Assembly: GCF_009720385.1 (NCBI RefSeq) | Contig: NZ_WARX01000017.1 | Coordinates: 124,001 to 188,000, forward strand | From: Catellatospora vulcania | GTDB lineage: Bacteria; Actinomycetota; Actinomycetes; Mycobacteriales; Micromonosporaceae | Direction of reading: 5' to 3' | DNA: 64,000 nucleotides | Shown here: in pieces, positions 27,779-37,125 of the stretch | How the letters are laid out: every line of letters begins with the position of its first letter | Position numbering within the stretch: the stretch's first letter is position 1 | Notes under the pieces: generated by a model | Database searches by the model: none | What the model was told of the DNA's origin: nothing | What the model saw: only the letters and a program-made list of their open reading frames with translations | Program-made: the position numbers and the translations under genes

Positions 27779-29356
27779 ATGCGTGCGACGTCCAGATTTC
27801 GACCCCTCGCCATCGGGCTGTTCATGGCCACGGGCATCGCCCTGCCGACAGCCGTCGCGCTGGCGGCCCCGCGCGCCGCGCTAAACCACGCGATACCGCC
27901 CGGCGAGCTGCTGCAGGTGCGCTCCGCCGTGCCGAACGCACCGTCCGAGCTGGTCAGTCTGGATCCCGACACCGGCGCGGTGCGCCGCCGCGTCTGGCTG
28001 CAGCACACCGTCAACGCGATCGGGTACGACCCCGCGCAGCACCTGCTCTACGGCATAGCGGTCCGCTTCCGGCTGGTGCCGCTGGGCGGCCGCGGGCACC
28101 TCGTCGCGATCAGTCCGGATGGGACGGTCGTCGACCACGGGCCGATCAGCGGCCCTTCCCTGTCCTTGAGCAGTGCGAACGCGGGCACCGTGGTGGACGG
28201 CGAACTGCTGCTGCCGGTCGGCGGGCGGCTGATCGGGATCGGCGTACGGCCTGGTTCGGCGACGTTCGCGCGGGTCACCCGGGATCTGACGCTGTCCGCG
28301 CCGGTCCACGTCGGCGACTGGGACTACGACCCGTACCGTCAGGCGCTGATCGGGGTGGACGCGTCGGGGCCGTCGCCCAGGCTGGTCGCGGTGGATCCGG
28401 CGACCGGACAGGTCGGCAGCAGCGGCCTCAGCGGGGACCTGCGGCGGGGTGGGACCTACGGCTCCGCGGCCGTGATCGGCGACATGCTGTACACGACGGG
28501 CAACGGGCTGGGCCGGCCGCTGCGGCAGTACCGCGTCGCACTGTCCACCGGCGAGGCGACCCTGCTGGCCACAACCCAGCCGGTGTACCTCACCGACGCC
28601 GCCTGGCTGCCCACCGGGCCGAGCCCCTCGCCCAGCCCGTCCCCTTCGCCGAGCCCGTCGCCGAGCCCGAGCCCATCACCATCGCCAAGCCCATCGCCGT
28701 CGCCGTCGCCATCACCATCGCCAAGCCCGTCGCCGTCGCCGAGCCCGTCGCCGTCGTCGAGTCCCAGTCCGTCTGCATCGCCCAGTCCGAGCCCGTCACC
28801 GTCCCCGAGTCCGAGTCCATCACCGAGTCCAAGCCCGTCACCGTCCCCAACCCCATCACCGTCCCCAACCCCGTCTCCATCGCCCAGCCCGAGTCCAAGC
28901 CCGTCGCCATCACCGAGCCCTAGCCCTAGCCCGTCACCGAGCCCGAGCCCGTCACCGAGCCCGAGCCCGTCACCGAGTCCCAGTCCGAGCCCGTCTCCGT
29001 CGCTGAGTCCTTATGGGCCGCCACGCCCGTCGCCCAGTCCAAGCCCGAGTCCCAGCCCGAGTCCGTCACTGTCGCCGCCGCCCAGCCCGTCGCCGTCCCC
29101 CGTGCGGGTGATGCCGGTCGCGCCGCTGCCGGAGCCGCAGGCACCGCCTGAGCCGTCCGCGGAGCCGAGCCCGACGCCGGAGCCCTCGCCTCCTCCGCCG
29201 CCCAGCCCGGTCCGGCGTCCGGTGGTGATGATCGAGCCTGAGCCGGTGCGTCACGTCCGAGGCCTGGTCGAGACTGGACGCAACACTGTCGTGATCTTCA
29301 TCCTGGGCCTGTCCGGCAGCCGCCTGCTGCTCGCCGCCCGGCGACGCCGCCGCTGA
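27779..29356 (+). CDS. Secreted beta-propeller-like protein with long Pro-Ser repeat and sortase-like C-terminus
   Basis: 525 residues. A signal peptide ([20 protein letters not shown]) leads into about 250 residues of repeated short strands ([48 protein letters not shown]) like a YVTN-type propeller. Residues 279-441 are an almost pure PSPSPS stretch, an extended spacer that could cross the cell wall. The end is GLVETG, a hydrophobic stretch and five Arg, which is the layout of a cell-wall sorting signal. The LVETG motif fits LxxTG loosely. The start ATG at 27779 lies just after AGGGCTATACAAGATGCT, with no good ribosome site. Confidence 0.78.
   Translation: MRATSRFRPLAIGLFMATGIALPTAVALAAPRAALNHAIPPGELLQVRSAVPNAPSELVSLDPDTGAVRRRVWLQHTVNAIGYDPAQHLLYGIAVRFRLVPLGGRGHLVAISPDGTVVDHGPISGPSLSLSSANAGTVVDGELLLPVGGRLIGIGVRPGSATFARVTRDLTLSAPVHVGDWDYDPYRQALIGVDASGPSPRLVAVDPATGQVGSSGLSGDLRRGGTYGSAAVIGDMLYTTGNGLGRPLRQYRVALSTGEATLLATTQPVYLTDAAWLPTGPSPSPSPSPSPSPSPSPSPSPSPSPSPSPSPSPSPSPSPSPSPSPSSSPSPSASPSPSPSPSPSPSPSPSPSPSPSPTPSPSPTPSPSPSPSPSPSPSPSPSPSPSPSPSPSPSPSPSPSPSPSPSPSLSPYGPPRPSPSPSPSPSPSPSLSPPPSPSPSPVRVMPVAPLPEPQAPPEPSAEPSPTPEPSPPPPPSPVRRPVVMIEPEPVRHVRGLVETGRNTVVIFILGLSGSRLLLAARRRRR
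28614..29105 (+). repeat. Degenerate 6-bp (Pro-Ser codon) tandem repeat inside the surface-protein gene
   Basis: About 490 bases of alternating CCG/CCA/CCC and AGC/TCG/TCA codons, interrupted by short departures such as LSPYGPPRP. Synonymous codons vary, so the protein repeat is kept while the DNA repeat is blurred, which should reduce slippage. It is coding sequence, not an intergenic repeat. Confidence 0.9.
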
Positions 29357-29388
29357 CCCGGCGACTTCGCGGATCGGAGCGCTGGAGC

Positions 29389-29459
29389 ACCTTGATCGCT
29401 GTTTGCGGTCAAAAAGTCGGGTCACACCGCATGTTTTGACCGCAAACAGCGATCAAGGT
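29389..29459. repeat. Palindromic element with GATCGCTGTTT arms, copy 2
   Basis: Near-perfect inverted repeat ACCTTGATCGCTGTTTGCGG with long arms. It lies between the ends of two convergent genes (surface protein and DUF2254 protein). Confidence 0.88.
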
Positions 29460-29487
29460 CGGCGAGTTCGGCCGCTGACATCCGTGG

Positions 29488-30870
29488 TCAGCGGCAACCC
29501 GCTGCGACCGCTTCGACCATGGCCAGGTCCTCGGGCAGCATGCCGCTGGCGCGTACGCCCGCGAGCGTCAGCTCGATCTGGCGGTCCAGCGCGGCGATGG
29601 TCCGTACCCGGTCGGGGGTCATCGCGCCGCGGTAGCCGGACAGGCAGCAGTCGCGCAGCATGCCGATGGTCCGCAGCAGCGGGATGACCACGCTGGGATG
29701 CGGTGCGGCATAGTGCCGCAGCTGGTTGAAGGCGTGCGCGACGTACTCGGTGTGGTCGAGGTCGCACGGGGTGAGCAGGATGCGGCCCTCGCCGTCGCGC
29801 ATCGCCTGGGCCGGGCAGTCTGCCAGCAGCAGCGGCCGCATGACCGAGCCGATGCGCAGGATCACCTCGATGGCCGTGGTCGGGTCGTTGACGGCCTGGG
29901 AGAGCGCGCGCAGGCCGACGTCGTTGAGCTGGCGCAGGCCGAAGTCGATGTCCTGCTGCATGGTGCGGGCGACGCCGATGATGACCGCCTCGGCGACCAG
30001 GCGTGCCGACGTGGCCGGGTCGGCCGGCGGCGGCCACATGGTGACCATGGGCGTGCCCGCGGTCACGAACGCGCCGACGCGGGTCTCCAGCCGCACCACC
30101 GTGTTCGCCGGCACGGCCGCGACGATGGCGCGGCGGCTCATCTGCTGCACCCACCCGTCGGTGACGGCGGTGACGATGAGCGGCGGGCCGAGTGTGCCGA
30201 CGTCGGGCGCGTCGACCGGCTCGCCGATCTTGACGCCGATGCGAGGACCGTACGGCAATTCGCTGATCAGGCTGTGGGTCTCCCCGGCGACCCGCTGCAC
30301 GATCCGGCCGACGTACTGGTTGCGGGCGATGCGGTCCAGGTAGACGACGATCGCGATGACCGAGAGCAGGGTGAGCAGCAGGGCGAAGCCCACGGTCAGC
30401 GGGGGTGCGTGTTCGGCGCTCGTGTCGACGCGGGCCAGCGCCAGCACGCAGAACGCGAACGTGCTGAGCAGCAGGCCGACGAGCACCTGGCCGTGGCGGT
30501 CGCGCCAGAAGCCGCGCAGCACCCGGGGCGAGAACTGCCCGCTGGCCAGTTGCAGGGAGACCACCAGTAGCGAGAAGACCACCCCGGCCGTCGTGATCAT
30601 GGCACCGGCGATGATGCCGAGCAGCGTGACGGCGACATCGGGGGTGAAAGTGATCACTTCGCTGGGATTGACCATGTAGCGGTCGTCGATCTCCGCCAGC
30701 AGGAAGGCGAGGAGGACGGACGCGCCCAGCATCATGATCGGCAGGAACAGCAGGCTCTCCCGCAGGCGGTCGTGCAGCGCGCGGGAGCGCAGCCGGCGTA
30801 CGTGGGGAGCCACCTCGTGCTCGTAGTAGGCGGCCGTCCCACTGTCACCATCTCGGACAAACTCGGCCAT
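29488..30870 (-). CDS. DUF2254 family membrane protein
   Basis: 460 residues. The first 190 contain four membrane helices (LFLPIMMLGASVLLAFLLA, DVAVTLLGIIAGAMITTAGV, VLVGLLLSTFAFCVLALA, VGFALLLTLLSVIAIVVYL) with QLASGQFSPRVLRGF between them. The C-terminal half is a conserved cytosolic domain with DFGLRQLNDVGLRALSQAVNDPTTA, the hallmark of DUF2254. Function is unknown. The ATG at 30870 begins MAEFVRDGDSG; in-frame starts further upstream add an unrelated tail. Confidence 0.88.
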   Translation of the reverse strand: MAEFVRDGDSGTAAYYEHEVAPHVRRLRSRALHDRLRESLLFLPIMMLGASVLLAFLLAEIDDRYMVNPSEVITFTPDVAVTLLGIIAGAMITTAGVVFSLLVVSLQLASGQFSPRVLRGFWRDRHGQVLVGLLLSTFAFCVLALARVDTSAEHAPPLTVGFALLLTLLSVIAIVVYLDRIARNQYVGRIVQRVAGETHSLISELPYGPRIGVKIGEPVDAPDVGTLGPPLIVTAVTDGWVQQMSRRAIVAAVPANTVVRLETRVGAFVTAGTPMVTMWPPPADPATSARLVAEAVIIGVARTMQQDIDFGLRQLNDVGLRALSQAVNDPTTAIEVILRIGSVMRPLLLADCPAQAMRDGEGRILLTPCDLDHTEYVAHAFNQLRHYAAPHPSVVIPLLRTIGMLRDCCLSGYRGAMTPDRVRTIAALDRQIELTLAGVRASGMLPEDLAMVEAVAAGCR

Positions 30871-30961
30871 TAGCCACCATTTTCTCGAATGTGGGCGACT
30901 CTCGTATATTGCGCTAGCCTTGCCGATCAACGTCTCCCACCAATGATGATGAGGTGCCGTC

Positions 30962-32674
30962 TTGTCCGTCGCCCCCGTTCCACACCGACGCTGGCTGATC
31001 GCAGGTCTGGCTTCCGTGCTCGCGCTCACCGCGACCGGTGCCTTCGCCGGCCACGCCTTCAGCGCCGACGTGCCCCGCGGCGCGAAGGTTCTCGGCATCG
31101 CCATCGACGGCACCTCGGCAGAGGCGGCCGACGCGCTGCGCACCGGGCTCGCCGCCAAGGCCGATCAGCTCGCCGCGCCGCTGACCGTACGCATCGGCGA
31201 GCAGACCGCCGCCGTGCAGCCGCAGGACGTCGGCCTGGCGGTGGACGTCGACGCGACGGTCGCCGCGGCCGTGTCCCGCGCACACAACCCCTTCGCCACG
31301 CTCTTCGGCGGCGATGAAGTTGCCCCCGTGGTTTCCGTCGACGAGGCACGGCTGGCGGCCGCGCTGGCCCCGGTGGCGCAGCAGTCCGGCACGGCGATGA
31401 CGCTGCCCGGTGTCGCCTTCGACGGCACCACGCCCAAGCCGGTGTACCCGAAGGCGGGCCGCGGGCTCGACGCCGCGGAGGCGGCCGACGCCGTCCGCGA
31501 CGGCTGGCTGCGGCAGGACGAGGTCGAGGTGCCGCTGGGCGACAAGGACCCGGCCAGCACGAAGGCCGACGTCGACCGGATGGTCGCCGAGGTGGCCAAG
31601 CCCGCGGTGTCCGCGCCGGTCACCGTCACCACGGCCAAGGGCTCCGTCGTCATGCCGCCGAAGGCCATCGCGGCGAGCCTGGTGATCACCGCGAACGACA
31701 AGGGCGAGCTCTACAGCCGGGTCGACGAGAAGCGGCTGCGCAAGGCGCTGGGCAAGGACCTGGCCAAGGTCGAGGTGCAGCCGAAGAACGCCAGCATCGA
31801 CGGCTCCGGTGGCGTGCCGCAGGTCGTCGCGGCCAGCGGCGGCACGCTGGTGGACACCGCGAAGCTCGCCACGGACCTGATGCCGGTGCTCACGCGCACC
31901 ACCGACCGCACGGTTCCGGCCGGCTTCAAGGACGTCAAGCCCGCGACGACCACCGGCGACCTCGCCGAGCTGGGCATCAAGGAGCAGGTCTCCAGCTTCA
32001 CCACGTACTTCACCGGTGGGCTCACCAGCCCGCGCAGCAAGAACATCGTGCAGATCGCGAAGGAGGTCGACGGCGCGATCGTGCGGCCGGGGGAGACGTT
32101 CTCGCTCAACGGGCACACCGGTCCCCGCGGTTACGCCGAGGGCTACTTCGACGCACCCGTGATCATGGACGGCAAGCTGATCCCCGGTGTCGGTGGCGGG
32201 GCTTCGCAGTTCACCACGACGATCTTCAACGCCTCGTACTACGCGGGCATGAAGGACGTCGAGCACAAGCCGCACTCGTACTACTTCTCGCGGTACCCGG
32301 CCGTCATCGAATCGACGATCATGTACCCGACGCTGGACCTCAGGTTCACCAACACCACCCCGTACGGCGTGCTCATCGACACCTCGCACACCGACAGCTC
32401 GGTGACCGTGAGCATGTGGTCGACCAAGGTCTACGACAGCATCACCACTCAGTACGACCCGAAGCGCGACATCACGCAGCCGGAGAAAATCGTCCTCGAG
32501 GACGGCCCGACCTGCATCGCTACTGAGGGTAGCGAAGGTTTTACTCAGGATGCCTGGCGTATCTTCCGCAAGGACGGTAGAGAGATCAAGCGGGAGAAGT
32601 TCACCTGGCGGTATGACGCTGAGCCACAGTTCGTGTGCGAGGCGAAGAAGCCGCCGTTGACTGCCAAGCCCTGA
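30962..32674 (+). CDS. VanW family protein with peptidoglycan-binding-like repeats, secreted
   Basis: 570 residues. An N-terminal membrane or signal segment (WLIAGLASVLALTATGAFAG) is followed by two domains of the putative peptidoglycan-binding type (PGB_4; around 60-330) and a VanW domain (about 335-500) with GETFSLNGHTGPR, GYFDAPVIMDGKL and GVGGGASQFTTTIFNASYYAG. VanW occurs in some glycopeptide-resistance clusters, but its role is undefined and most copies, like this one, are not near van genes. The TTG start at 30962 has GAGG at good spacing. A small membrane-protein gene follows after 10 bases. Confidence 0.9.
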   Translation: MSVAPVPHRRWLIAGLASVLALTATGAFAGHAFSADVPRGAKVLGIAIDGTSAEAADALRTGLAAKADQLAAPLTVRIGEQTAAVQPQDVGLAVDVDATVAAAVSRAHNPFATLFGGDEVAPVVSVDEARLAAALAPVAQQSGTAMTLPGVAFDGTTPKPVYPKAGRGLDAAEAADAVRDGWLRQDEVEVPLGDKDPASTKADVDRMVAEVAKPAVSAPVTVTTAKGSVVMPPKAIAASLVITANDKGELYSRVDEKRLRKALGKDLAKVEVQPKNASIDGSGGVPQVVAASGGTLVDTAKLATDLMPVLTRTTDRTVPAGFKDVKPATTTGDLAELGIKEQVSSFTTYFTGGLTSPRSKNIVQIAKEVDGAIVRPGETFSLNGHTGPRGYAEGYFDAPVIMDGKLIPGVGGGASQFTTTIFNASYYAGMKDVEHKPHSYYFSRYPAVIESTIMYPTLDLRFTNTTPYGVLIDTSHTDSSVTVSMWSTKVYDSITTQYDPKRDITQPEKIVLEDGPTCIATEGSEGFTQDAWRIFRKDGREIKREKFTWRYDAEPQFVCEAKKPPLTAKP

Positions 32675-32684
32675 GGAGGCTTCG

Positions 32685-33140
32685 ATGAAGGAGCGGTGGC
32701 TGCCGGTTGGCGTGATCGCCGGCGTGCTGTTCGTGATCAATGTGATCGCCCGCTGGGTGGCGAAGGGCATTGACGATCCGGACACCGAGGCCACGGCCGG
32801 GTTCGTCGCACTGGGTGTGATCGGGCTCGTGTTCTTCGTGATGGCGCTGTACTGGGGCCGTACGCGGCCGTGGTCGCGGGTCGCCGCCGACCTCGGCGCG
32901 GCCGCCTTCGCCGGATGTGTGCTGAGCATCTTCGTCGGGCCGCTCGCGGCCGGCGAGGGCCCGTTCGCACACGGTGCGGGCGCGTTCTTCCAGCAGGTCT
33001 GGGTCTACGCCGCGGTCTACGCCGCCGGCCTCGGCCTGGGCATGGCCGGCCTGATCGCGTTCGCCGCCGACTACCGGGCCAAGCAGCTCAAGGCCTTCGC
33101 CGAGCGCGCCAAGGCCAAAGCCCGCCCCAGCCGCGTCTAG
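32685..33140 (+). CDS. Small four-helix membrane protein
   Basis: 151 residues with four hydrophobic segments (VGVIAGVLFVINVIARWVA, FVALGVIGLVFFVMALYW, LGAAAFAGCVLSIFVGPLA, VYAAVYAAGLGLGMAGLIAF) and a Lys/Arg-rich cytosolic tail. GAGGAGG lies before the ATG, and only 10 bases separate it from the VanW gene, so they form one operon. I do not recognise the family. Confidence 0.75.
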   Translation: MKERWLPVGVIAGVLFVINVIARWVAKGIDDPDTEATAGFVALGVIGLVFFVMALYWGRTRPWSRVAADLGAAAFAGCVLSIFVGPLAAGEGPFAHGAGAFFQQVWVYAAVYAAGLGLGMAGLIAFAADYRAKQLKAFAERAKAKARPSRV

Positions 33141-33147
33141 TCCGAAG

Positions 33148-33198
33148 GAAGGGCACCTTCTTAACGCTCCGCGTTATGGAAGGTGCCCTTCTTAACGC
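33148..33198. repeat. Hairpin with GAAGGGCACCTTC arms
   Basis: GAAGGGCACCTTC and its complement lie 17 bases apart, and each is followed by TTAACGC, so the unit is both an inverted and a direct repeat. It is placed between convergent genes and may terminate both. The absence of a T-run leaves this open. Confidence 0.7.
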
Positions 33199-33208
33199 AT
33201 GCCGGCGG

Positions 33209-34159
33209 CTAGCGCAGCTGGTAGCGGGTGTAGTGGTGGTGGCGGGTGAAGTTGAGCTTGGCGTACATCGCCAGAGCCGGGGCGTTGCGGGATTCGACCT
33301 GGAGGAAGGCGTCGGTCGCGCCGTGTGCGGCGGCCCAGCGGGCCAGCACGCCCATCGCCTCCTGGGCCAGGCCGCGGCGGCGCGCGGCGGCCGCCGTCTC
33401 GACGCCGAAGACGCCCAGCCAGCGGCCTTCGCCGGTGATGCTCCCCCGGGCGCGGGCCAGCAGGGCGCCGTCGTCGTCGTACCGCTCGGCGAACACCAGC
33501 TCGGGCACCGCGGTCAGCACGTGCAGCGCGGCCTCGGGCAGCGGCCCCCGGTCGTCGGCCACCATCGTCAGGTAACCGGGCGACATGGTCGGGCTCAGCT
33601 CGAACCCGTTCCCGGGCGGCGTGGCCGAGATCAGCTCGTCCAGCGCGCAGACCTGCACCTCGACCGTGCACTCGGCGTGCCAGCCGGCTTTGATCAGCTC
33701 CCGCTCGACGCTCGCGGCCAGCGGCAGCGGCACGTCGACCTGCGGGGGAAGTCCCTGGCGGCGGTAGAAGGCGACGACGGCGTCCAGGGCCGCGGGCAGC
33801 GGCAGGCCGGGGTCGCCGACCGGCAGCGCGGAGTTGGCCCGGCCGGTGTAGCCGCCGGCCGCGCGCAGCCGCCAGGCGCCCAGTTCCTCGACCACCGGCG
33901 GCGGCCATGCCTCGGTGGCGGCCAGCTCCAGTGCGGCGATCTCGCGGGCGGTCGGGCCGCGCCGCGCCGGCACGACCTTCGCCCGGTGCACCTCGGCCAG
34001 CGGCACGACGACCACTCCGTGGGACGTCGCGACGGTCAGGGACAGGTCTCCGACCTCGGTGAGATCGCCCAGCACATCGGTGAACTGCGGGCGATCATCC
34101 CGGATTCCGATGAATCTGCGTACCACCACGCGGGACCCGAGATCACTCTTAGCCAACAC
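33209..34159 (-). CDS. GNAT acetyltransferase with N-terminal beta-barrel-like domain
   Basis: 316 residues. The first 70 (GSRVVVRRFIGIRDDRPQFT, TDVLGDLTEVGDLSLTVAT) look like an SH3-like small barrel; a divergent second domain follows; the C-terminal 130 form a GNAT fold with RRRGLAQEAM as the acetyl-CoA loop and QVESRNAPALAMYAKLNF as motif B. Two-domain proteins of this type are commonly found divergent from fdxA in actinobacteria. The acceptor is unknown. The GTG at 34159 has GGGAGG upstream. Confidence 0.85.
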   Translation of the reverse strand: MLAKSDLGSRVVVRRFIGIRDDRPQFTDVLGDLTEVGDLSLTVATSHGVVVVPLAEVHRAKVVPARRGPTAREIAALELAATEAWPPPVVEELGAWRLRAAGGYTGRANSALPVGDPGLPLPAALDAVVAFYRRQGLPPQVDVPLPLAASVERELIKAGWHAECTVEVQVCALDELISATPPGNGFELSPTMSPGYLTMVADDRGPLPEAALHVLTAVPELVFAERYDDDGALLARARGSITGEGRWLGVFGVETAAAARRRGLAQEAMGVLARWAAAHGATDAFLQVESRNAPALAMYAKLNFTRHHHYTRYQLR

Positions 34160-34265
34160 TGACTACCTACCTCCCTCACCCGGATACTAGGCTTTGACTT
34201 GGCCGCGTGGAGCGGCGGAACGTGCACTGTCATGTTCCGTATGAGAGTGCGTGGAGGGACGACCC

Positions 34266-34592
34266 GTGACCTACATCATCGCCGAGCCGTGCGTCGATGT
34301 GCTCGACAAGGCCTGCATCGAGGAGTGCCCTGTCGACTGCATCTACGAGGGCAACCGCATGCTCTACATCCACCCGGACGAGTGCGTCGACTGCGGTGCC
34401 TGTGAGCCGGTCTGCCCGGTGGAGGCGATCTTCTACGAGGACGACGTGCCGGAGCAGTGGCGCGACTACACCACCGCGAACTACGAGTTCTTCAACGAGC
34501 TCGGCTCGCCCGGTGGCGCCTCGAAGATCGGAAAGATCAGCGCCGACGCGCCGTTCGTGGCAGGCCAGCCCGCCAAGGAAGGCGACCACTGA
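34266..34592 (+). CDS. fdxA: Ferredoxin FdxA, 7Fe-8S type
   Basis: 108-residue electron carrier. The N-terminal cluster has CVDVLDKACIEECPVDC (3Fe-4S pattern) and the second has CVDCGACEPVCPVEAI (4Fe-4S). The C-terminal extension with PEQWRDYTTANYEFF is typical of the actinobacterial form. The GTG at 34266 has GGAGGG eight bases upstream; the longer frame starting at 34251 lacks family support. Its stop overlaps the likely dapC start, so the two are coupled. A specific redox partner cannot be named. Confidence 0.95.
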   Translation: MTYIIAEPCVDVLDKACIEECPVDCIYEGNRMLYIHPDECVDCGACEPVCPVEAIFYEDDVPEQWRDYTTANYEFFNELGSPGGASKIGKISADAPFVAGQPAKEGDH

Positions 34593-35692
34593 GCACGCCG
34601 GTTTCCGGTTCAGGCCGGCGGAGACTCTCCGCCGGCCTGCCGGACTTTCCCTGGGACCTGCTGGAGCCGTCGAAGCGGCGCGCCGCGGCGCACCCTGACG
34701 GCATCGTGGACCTGTCGATCGGCACACCGGTCGACCCGGTGCCCGCGGTCATCCGCAAGGCGCTGGCCGAGGCGTCCGACGCGCCCGGCTACCCGCTGAC
34801 GGCGGGGACCGCCGAGCTCCGGCAGGAGATCACCACCTGGACGGCGCGTTTCTGCGCGGCCGCGCCCGGGTTCGGTGTGCTGCCGACGATCGGCTCCAAG
34901 GAGCTGGTGGCCTGGCTGCCCACGCTGCTGGGCGTCGGCGCGGGTGACACCGTGGTCATCCCCGAGGTCTGCTACCCGACGTACGAGGTCGGCGTGCAGC
35001 TGGCCGGTGCCCGGGTGTTGCGGGCCGACACCCCGCCCGCGGGCGAGCGGCCCGCCCTTGTCTGGATCAACTCGCCCGGCAACCCGCACGGCCGGGTCGC
35101 CTCCGCAGCCGAGCTGCGCGGCTGGATCGAGTACGCCCGCGCGACCGGCGCCGTACTGGTCAGCGACGAGTGTTACCTGACCCTGCCGTGGACAGCCCAG
35201 CCCGTCTCGGTGCTGTCGCTGTGCGACGGCGACTTCAGCGGCGTGCTGTCGGTGCACTCGCTGTCCAAACGGTCCAACCTGGCCGGTTACCGCGCCGGGT
35301 TCGTCGCCGGTGACCCGGAGCTGGTCGGCGAGCTGCTGGCGGTACGCAAACACGCCGGCATGATCATGCCCGCGCCGGTGCAGGCGGCGATGATCGCGGC
35401 GCTGGCCGACGAGTCCCACGTGGACGAGCAGCGGGCCCGTTACGCCGCCCGCCGCGAACTGCTGCGGGGCGCGCTGCTGGGCGCGGGGTTCACCATCGAG
35501 CACTCCGAGGCCGGGCTCTACCTGTGGGCGACCCGCGGCGAGGACTGCTGGGCGACCGTGGACGCGCTCGCCGAGCGGGGTGTGCTGGTGGCCCCGGGGG
35601 CGATCTACGGACCCGGTGGCGCGAAGCACGTACGGGTGGCGCTGACCGCCACCGACGAGCGGGTGCGCACTGCCGTGGCCCGTCTCGCCTGA
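34589..35692 (+). CDS. dapC: Succinyldiaminopimelate transaminase, likely CTG start
   Basis: PLP-dependent aminotransferase of the lysine/diaminopimelate pathway, converting N-succinyl-2-amino-6-ketopimelate to succinyl-diaminopimelate. About 367 residues from the first conserved segment (LPDFPWDLLEPSKRRAAAHP). HSLSKRSNLAGYR carries the PLP lysine; NSPGNPHGR and SDECYLTL are class-I aminotransferase landmarks. No ATG, GTG or TTG lies between the fdxA stop and the conserved region. A CTG at 34589 overlaps the fdxA TGA (CTGA) and has AAGGAAGG eight bases upstream, so I take it as the start. The only ATG in frame (34457) lies inside fdxA and would add 44 Arg-rich, out-of-family residues. Confidence 0.9.
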   Translation: MSTPVSGSGRRRLSAGLPDFPWDLLEPSKRRAAAHPDGIVDLSIGTPVDPVPAVIRKALAEASDAPGYPLTAGTAELRQEITTWTARFCAAAPGFGVLPTIGSKELVAWLPTLLGVGAGDTVVIPEVCYPTYEVGVQLAGARVLRADTPPAGERPALVWINSPGNPHGRVASAAELRGWIEYARATGAVLVSDECYLTLPWTAQPVSVLSLCDGDFSGVLSVHSLSKRSNLAGYRAGFVAGDPELVGELLAVRKHAGMIMPAPVQAAMIAALADESHVDEQRARYAARRELLRGALLGAGFTIEHSEAGLYLWATRGEDCWATVDALAERGVLVAPGAIYGPGGAKHVRVALTATDERVRTAVARLA

Positions 35693-35696
35693 CCGG

Positions 35697-37058
35697 TCAG
35701 ACCACCGCGACCGGCACCTGCACCGCCCAGTACAGCTGATCCTGCGGCCCGAGGAAGAGCAGCGCCACCAGCAGGTCGGCGGGCTGCGGCACATCTTCTT
35801 TCCGGAACCTGCCGACGAAACCCGCCGACGTCGTGTCCGGGCTGACGGAGACCGCCATACCGGGGTACCCGGCCCAGCCGTCACCGTCCGAGGTCGGGGT
35901 CAGCGCGGACAGCCAGGGGTATCGCTTCCAGGCGTTCCGCATGCCGGCGCCGCCCCAGGTGCCGCCGTCCTTGCCGAAGAGCTGCGGCGCGGCCCGGTCG
36001 TACCGCTTGTCGATCAGAACGAGGTAATAGCGCCCCCGCCCTGCGGGCTGCGGCACGGCCAGGTCGAGCCGGCCGAGGACGGTCCGGTTGAGGAGGGGGG
36101 TGACCCCCGACACGCCCAGGGCGGCGGCGTCGGCGTCGAAATGCTCCATGTCGGTCAGCCGGATCGTGGCGACGGGATGCACCGCTTCGGGCACGTAAGG
36201 CGGGCGGTCCTGCCATGCGCCGAAGCCGACCGCGGCCGCCGAGGTCGTCACCAGTACGACCGTGAGGAAAGCCACGAGACGCGGTCTCCGGCCGGGGGCG
36301 GACGCCCACCACAGCGCCACTGCCAGGAGCAGCACGCCGAGCGTCAACCCGATGTCGGCGACGCCCGCCCAGTGCGCGGTCTGGCCGTCCAGCTCGGACC
36401 GGACCTGATCGGCCTGGTGCAGCAGGCAGAGCCCGACGAGCACCAGGCCGACCGCGGTCACCGCGGCGACGGCATGCGTTCGCGTCGCCCGATCCACCGC
36501 GCCGGTGGTGCCCGCGATCGAGCCGCGCCGCGTGACGTGCTGCACCGTCGCGGTGACGAACAGGCAGGTGACCAGCGCGCCCACGCCCCAGGCGATGATC
36601 TCTCCGCCGTCTCCCAGGCCCGACCACAGCGCCAGGGCGGTGGAGGCGACCGCGACGGCGGCGAGGACGCCGGGCGTGCGGCGTTGCCACGCGGGGAGCG
36701 CGACGGCTGTCCCGGTCCGTGGCGCGGTGCCCGCCGCCAGCTCGGCCGAGGCCGCGCCGAGCAGCCAGCCTGCCAGCAGTGGCACGGACAGGACGGCGAA
36801 CCGCTGCTCGGGCAGCAGCCAGAACAGCGGGATCGCGAAGCCGAAGAACAGGCCCCAGAGACGGCGACGCCGAGTCAGCCGCAGGTAGCGCTCGACGGAC
36901 GCCAGGTCCTCCGGGGTGGGATCCAGCCCGTGTCGGGTCGCGAAAGACCTGCTCCGCGGCGACCCGAGCTGCGGGATGACCACGATGGCCAGCACGACTA
37001 GCAGCACGGCGATCACCGCGAGCGCGATGAGGCCCGCCGACAACTTGGACATGGACAC
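35697..37058 (-). CDS. Multi-pass membrane protein of unknown function
   Basis: 453 residues, about eight hydrophobic helices in the first 280 (LSAGLIALAVIAVLLVVLAI, FAVLSVPLLAGWLLGAAS, IIAWGVGALVTCLFVTATV and others), then an extracellular domain of about 150 residues (ATIRLTDMEHFDADAAALG, RGRYYLVLIDKRYDRAAP) ending VQVPVAVV. I recognise no family. The GTG at 37058 has GGAGG seven bases upstream. The stop is four bases from the convergent dapC stop. Confidence 0.72.
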   Translation of the reverse strand: MSMSKLSAGLIALAVIAVLLVVLAIVVIPQLGSPRSRSFATRHGLDPTPEDLASVERYLRLTRRRRLWGLFFGFAIPLFWLLPEQRFAVLSVPLLAGWLLGAASAELAAGTAPRTGTAVALPAWQRRTPGVLAAVAVASTALALWSGLGDGGEIIAWGVGALVTCLFVTATVQHVTRRGSIAGTTGAVDRATRTHAVAAVTAVGLVLVGLCLLHQADQVRSELDGQTAHWAGVADIGLTLGVLLLAVALWWASAPGRRPRLVAFLTVVLVTTSAAAVGFGAWQDRPPYVPEAVHPVATIRLTDMEHFDADAAALGVSGVTPLLNRTVLGRLDLAVPQPAGRGRYYLVLIDKRYDRAAPQLFGKDGGTWGGAGMRNAWKRYPWLSALTPTSDGDGWAGYPGMAVSVSPDTTSAGFVGRFRKEDVPQPADLLVALLFLGPQDQLYWAVQVPVAVV

Positions 37059-37125
37059 GCCTGTTCCTCCACCCCGTCAGGTGCGCAGGACTCTAGCGGC
37101 CGGCCGCCACCGCGGCCGCCGCAGG

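Noticed and set aside
28614-29105. Possible CRISPR-like repeat array
   Set aside because: The period is 6 bases with no unique spacers; it is a coding Pro-Ser repeat.
28590-29144. Minus-strand frames over the Pro-Ser repeat reading as repeated Met/Gly/Asp
   Set aside because: Created by the periodic codons of the PSPSPS region on the other strand.
30962-32674. Vancomycin-resistance cluster because of VanW
   Set aside because: No vanH, vanA, vanX or regulator genes are near; VanW-domain proteins are common outside resistance clusters.
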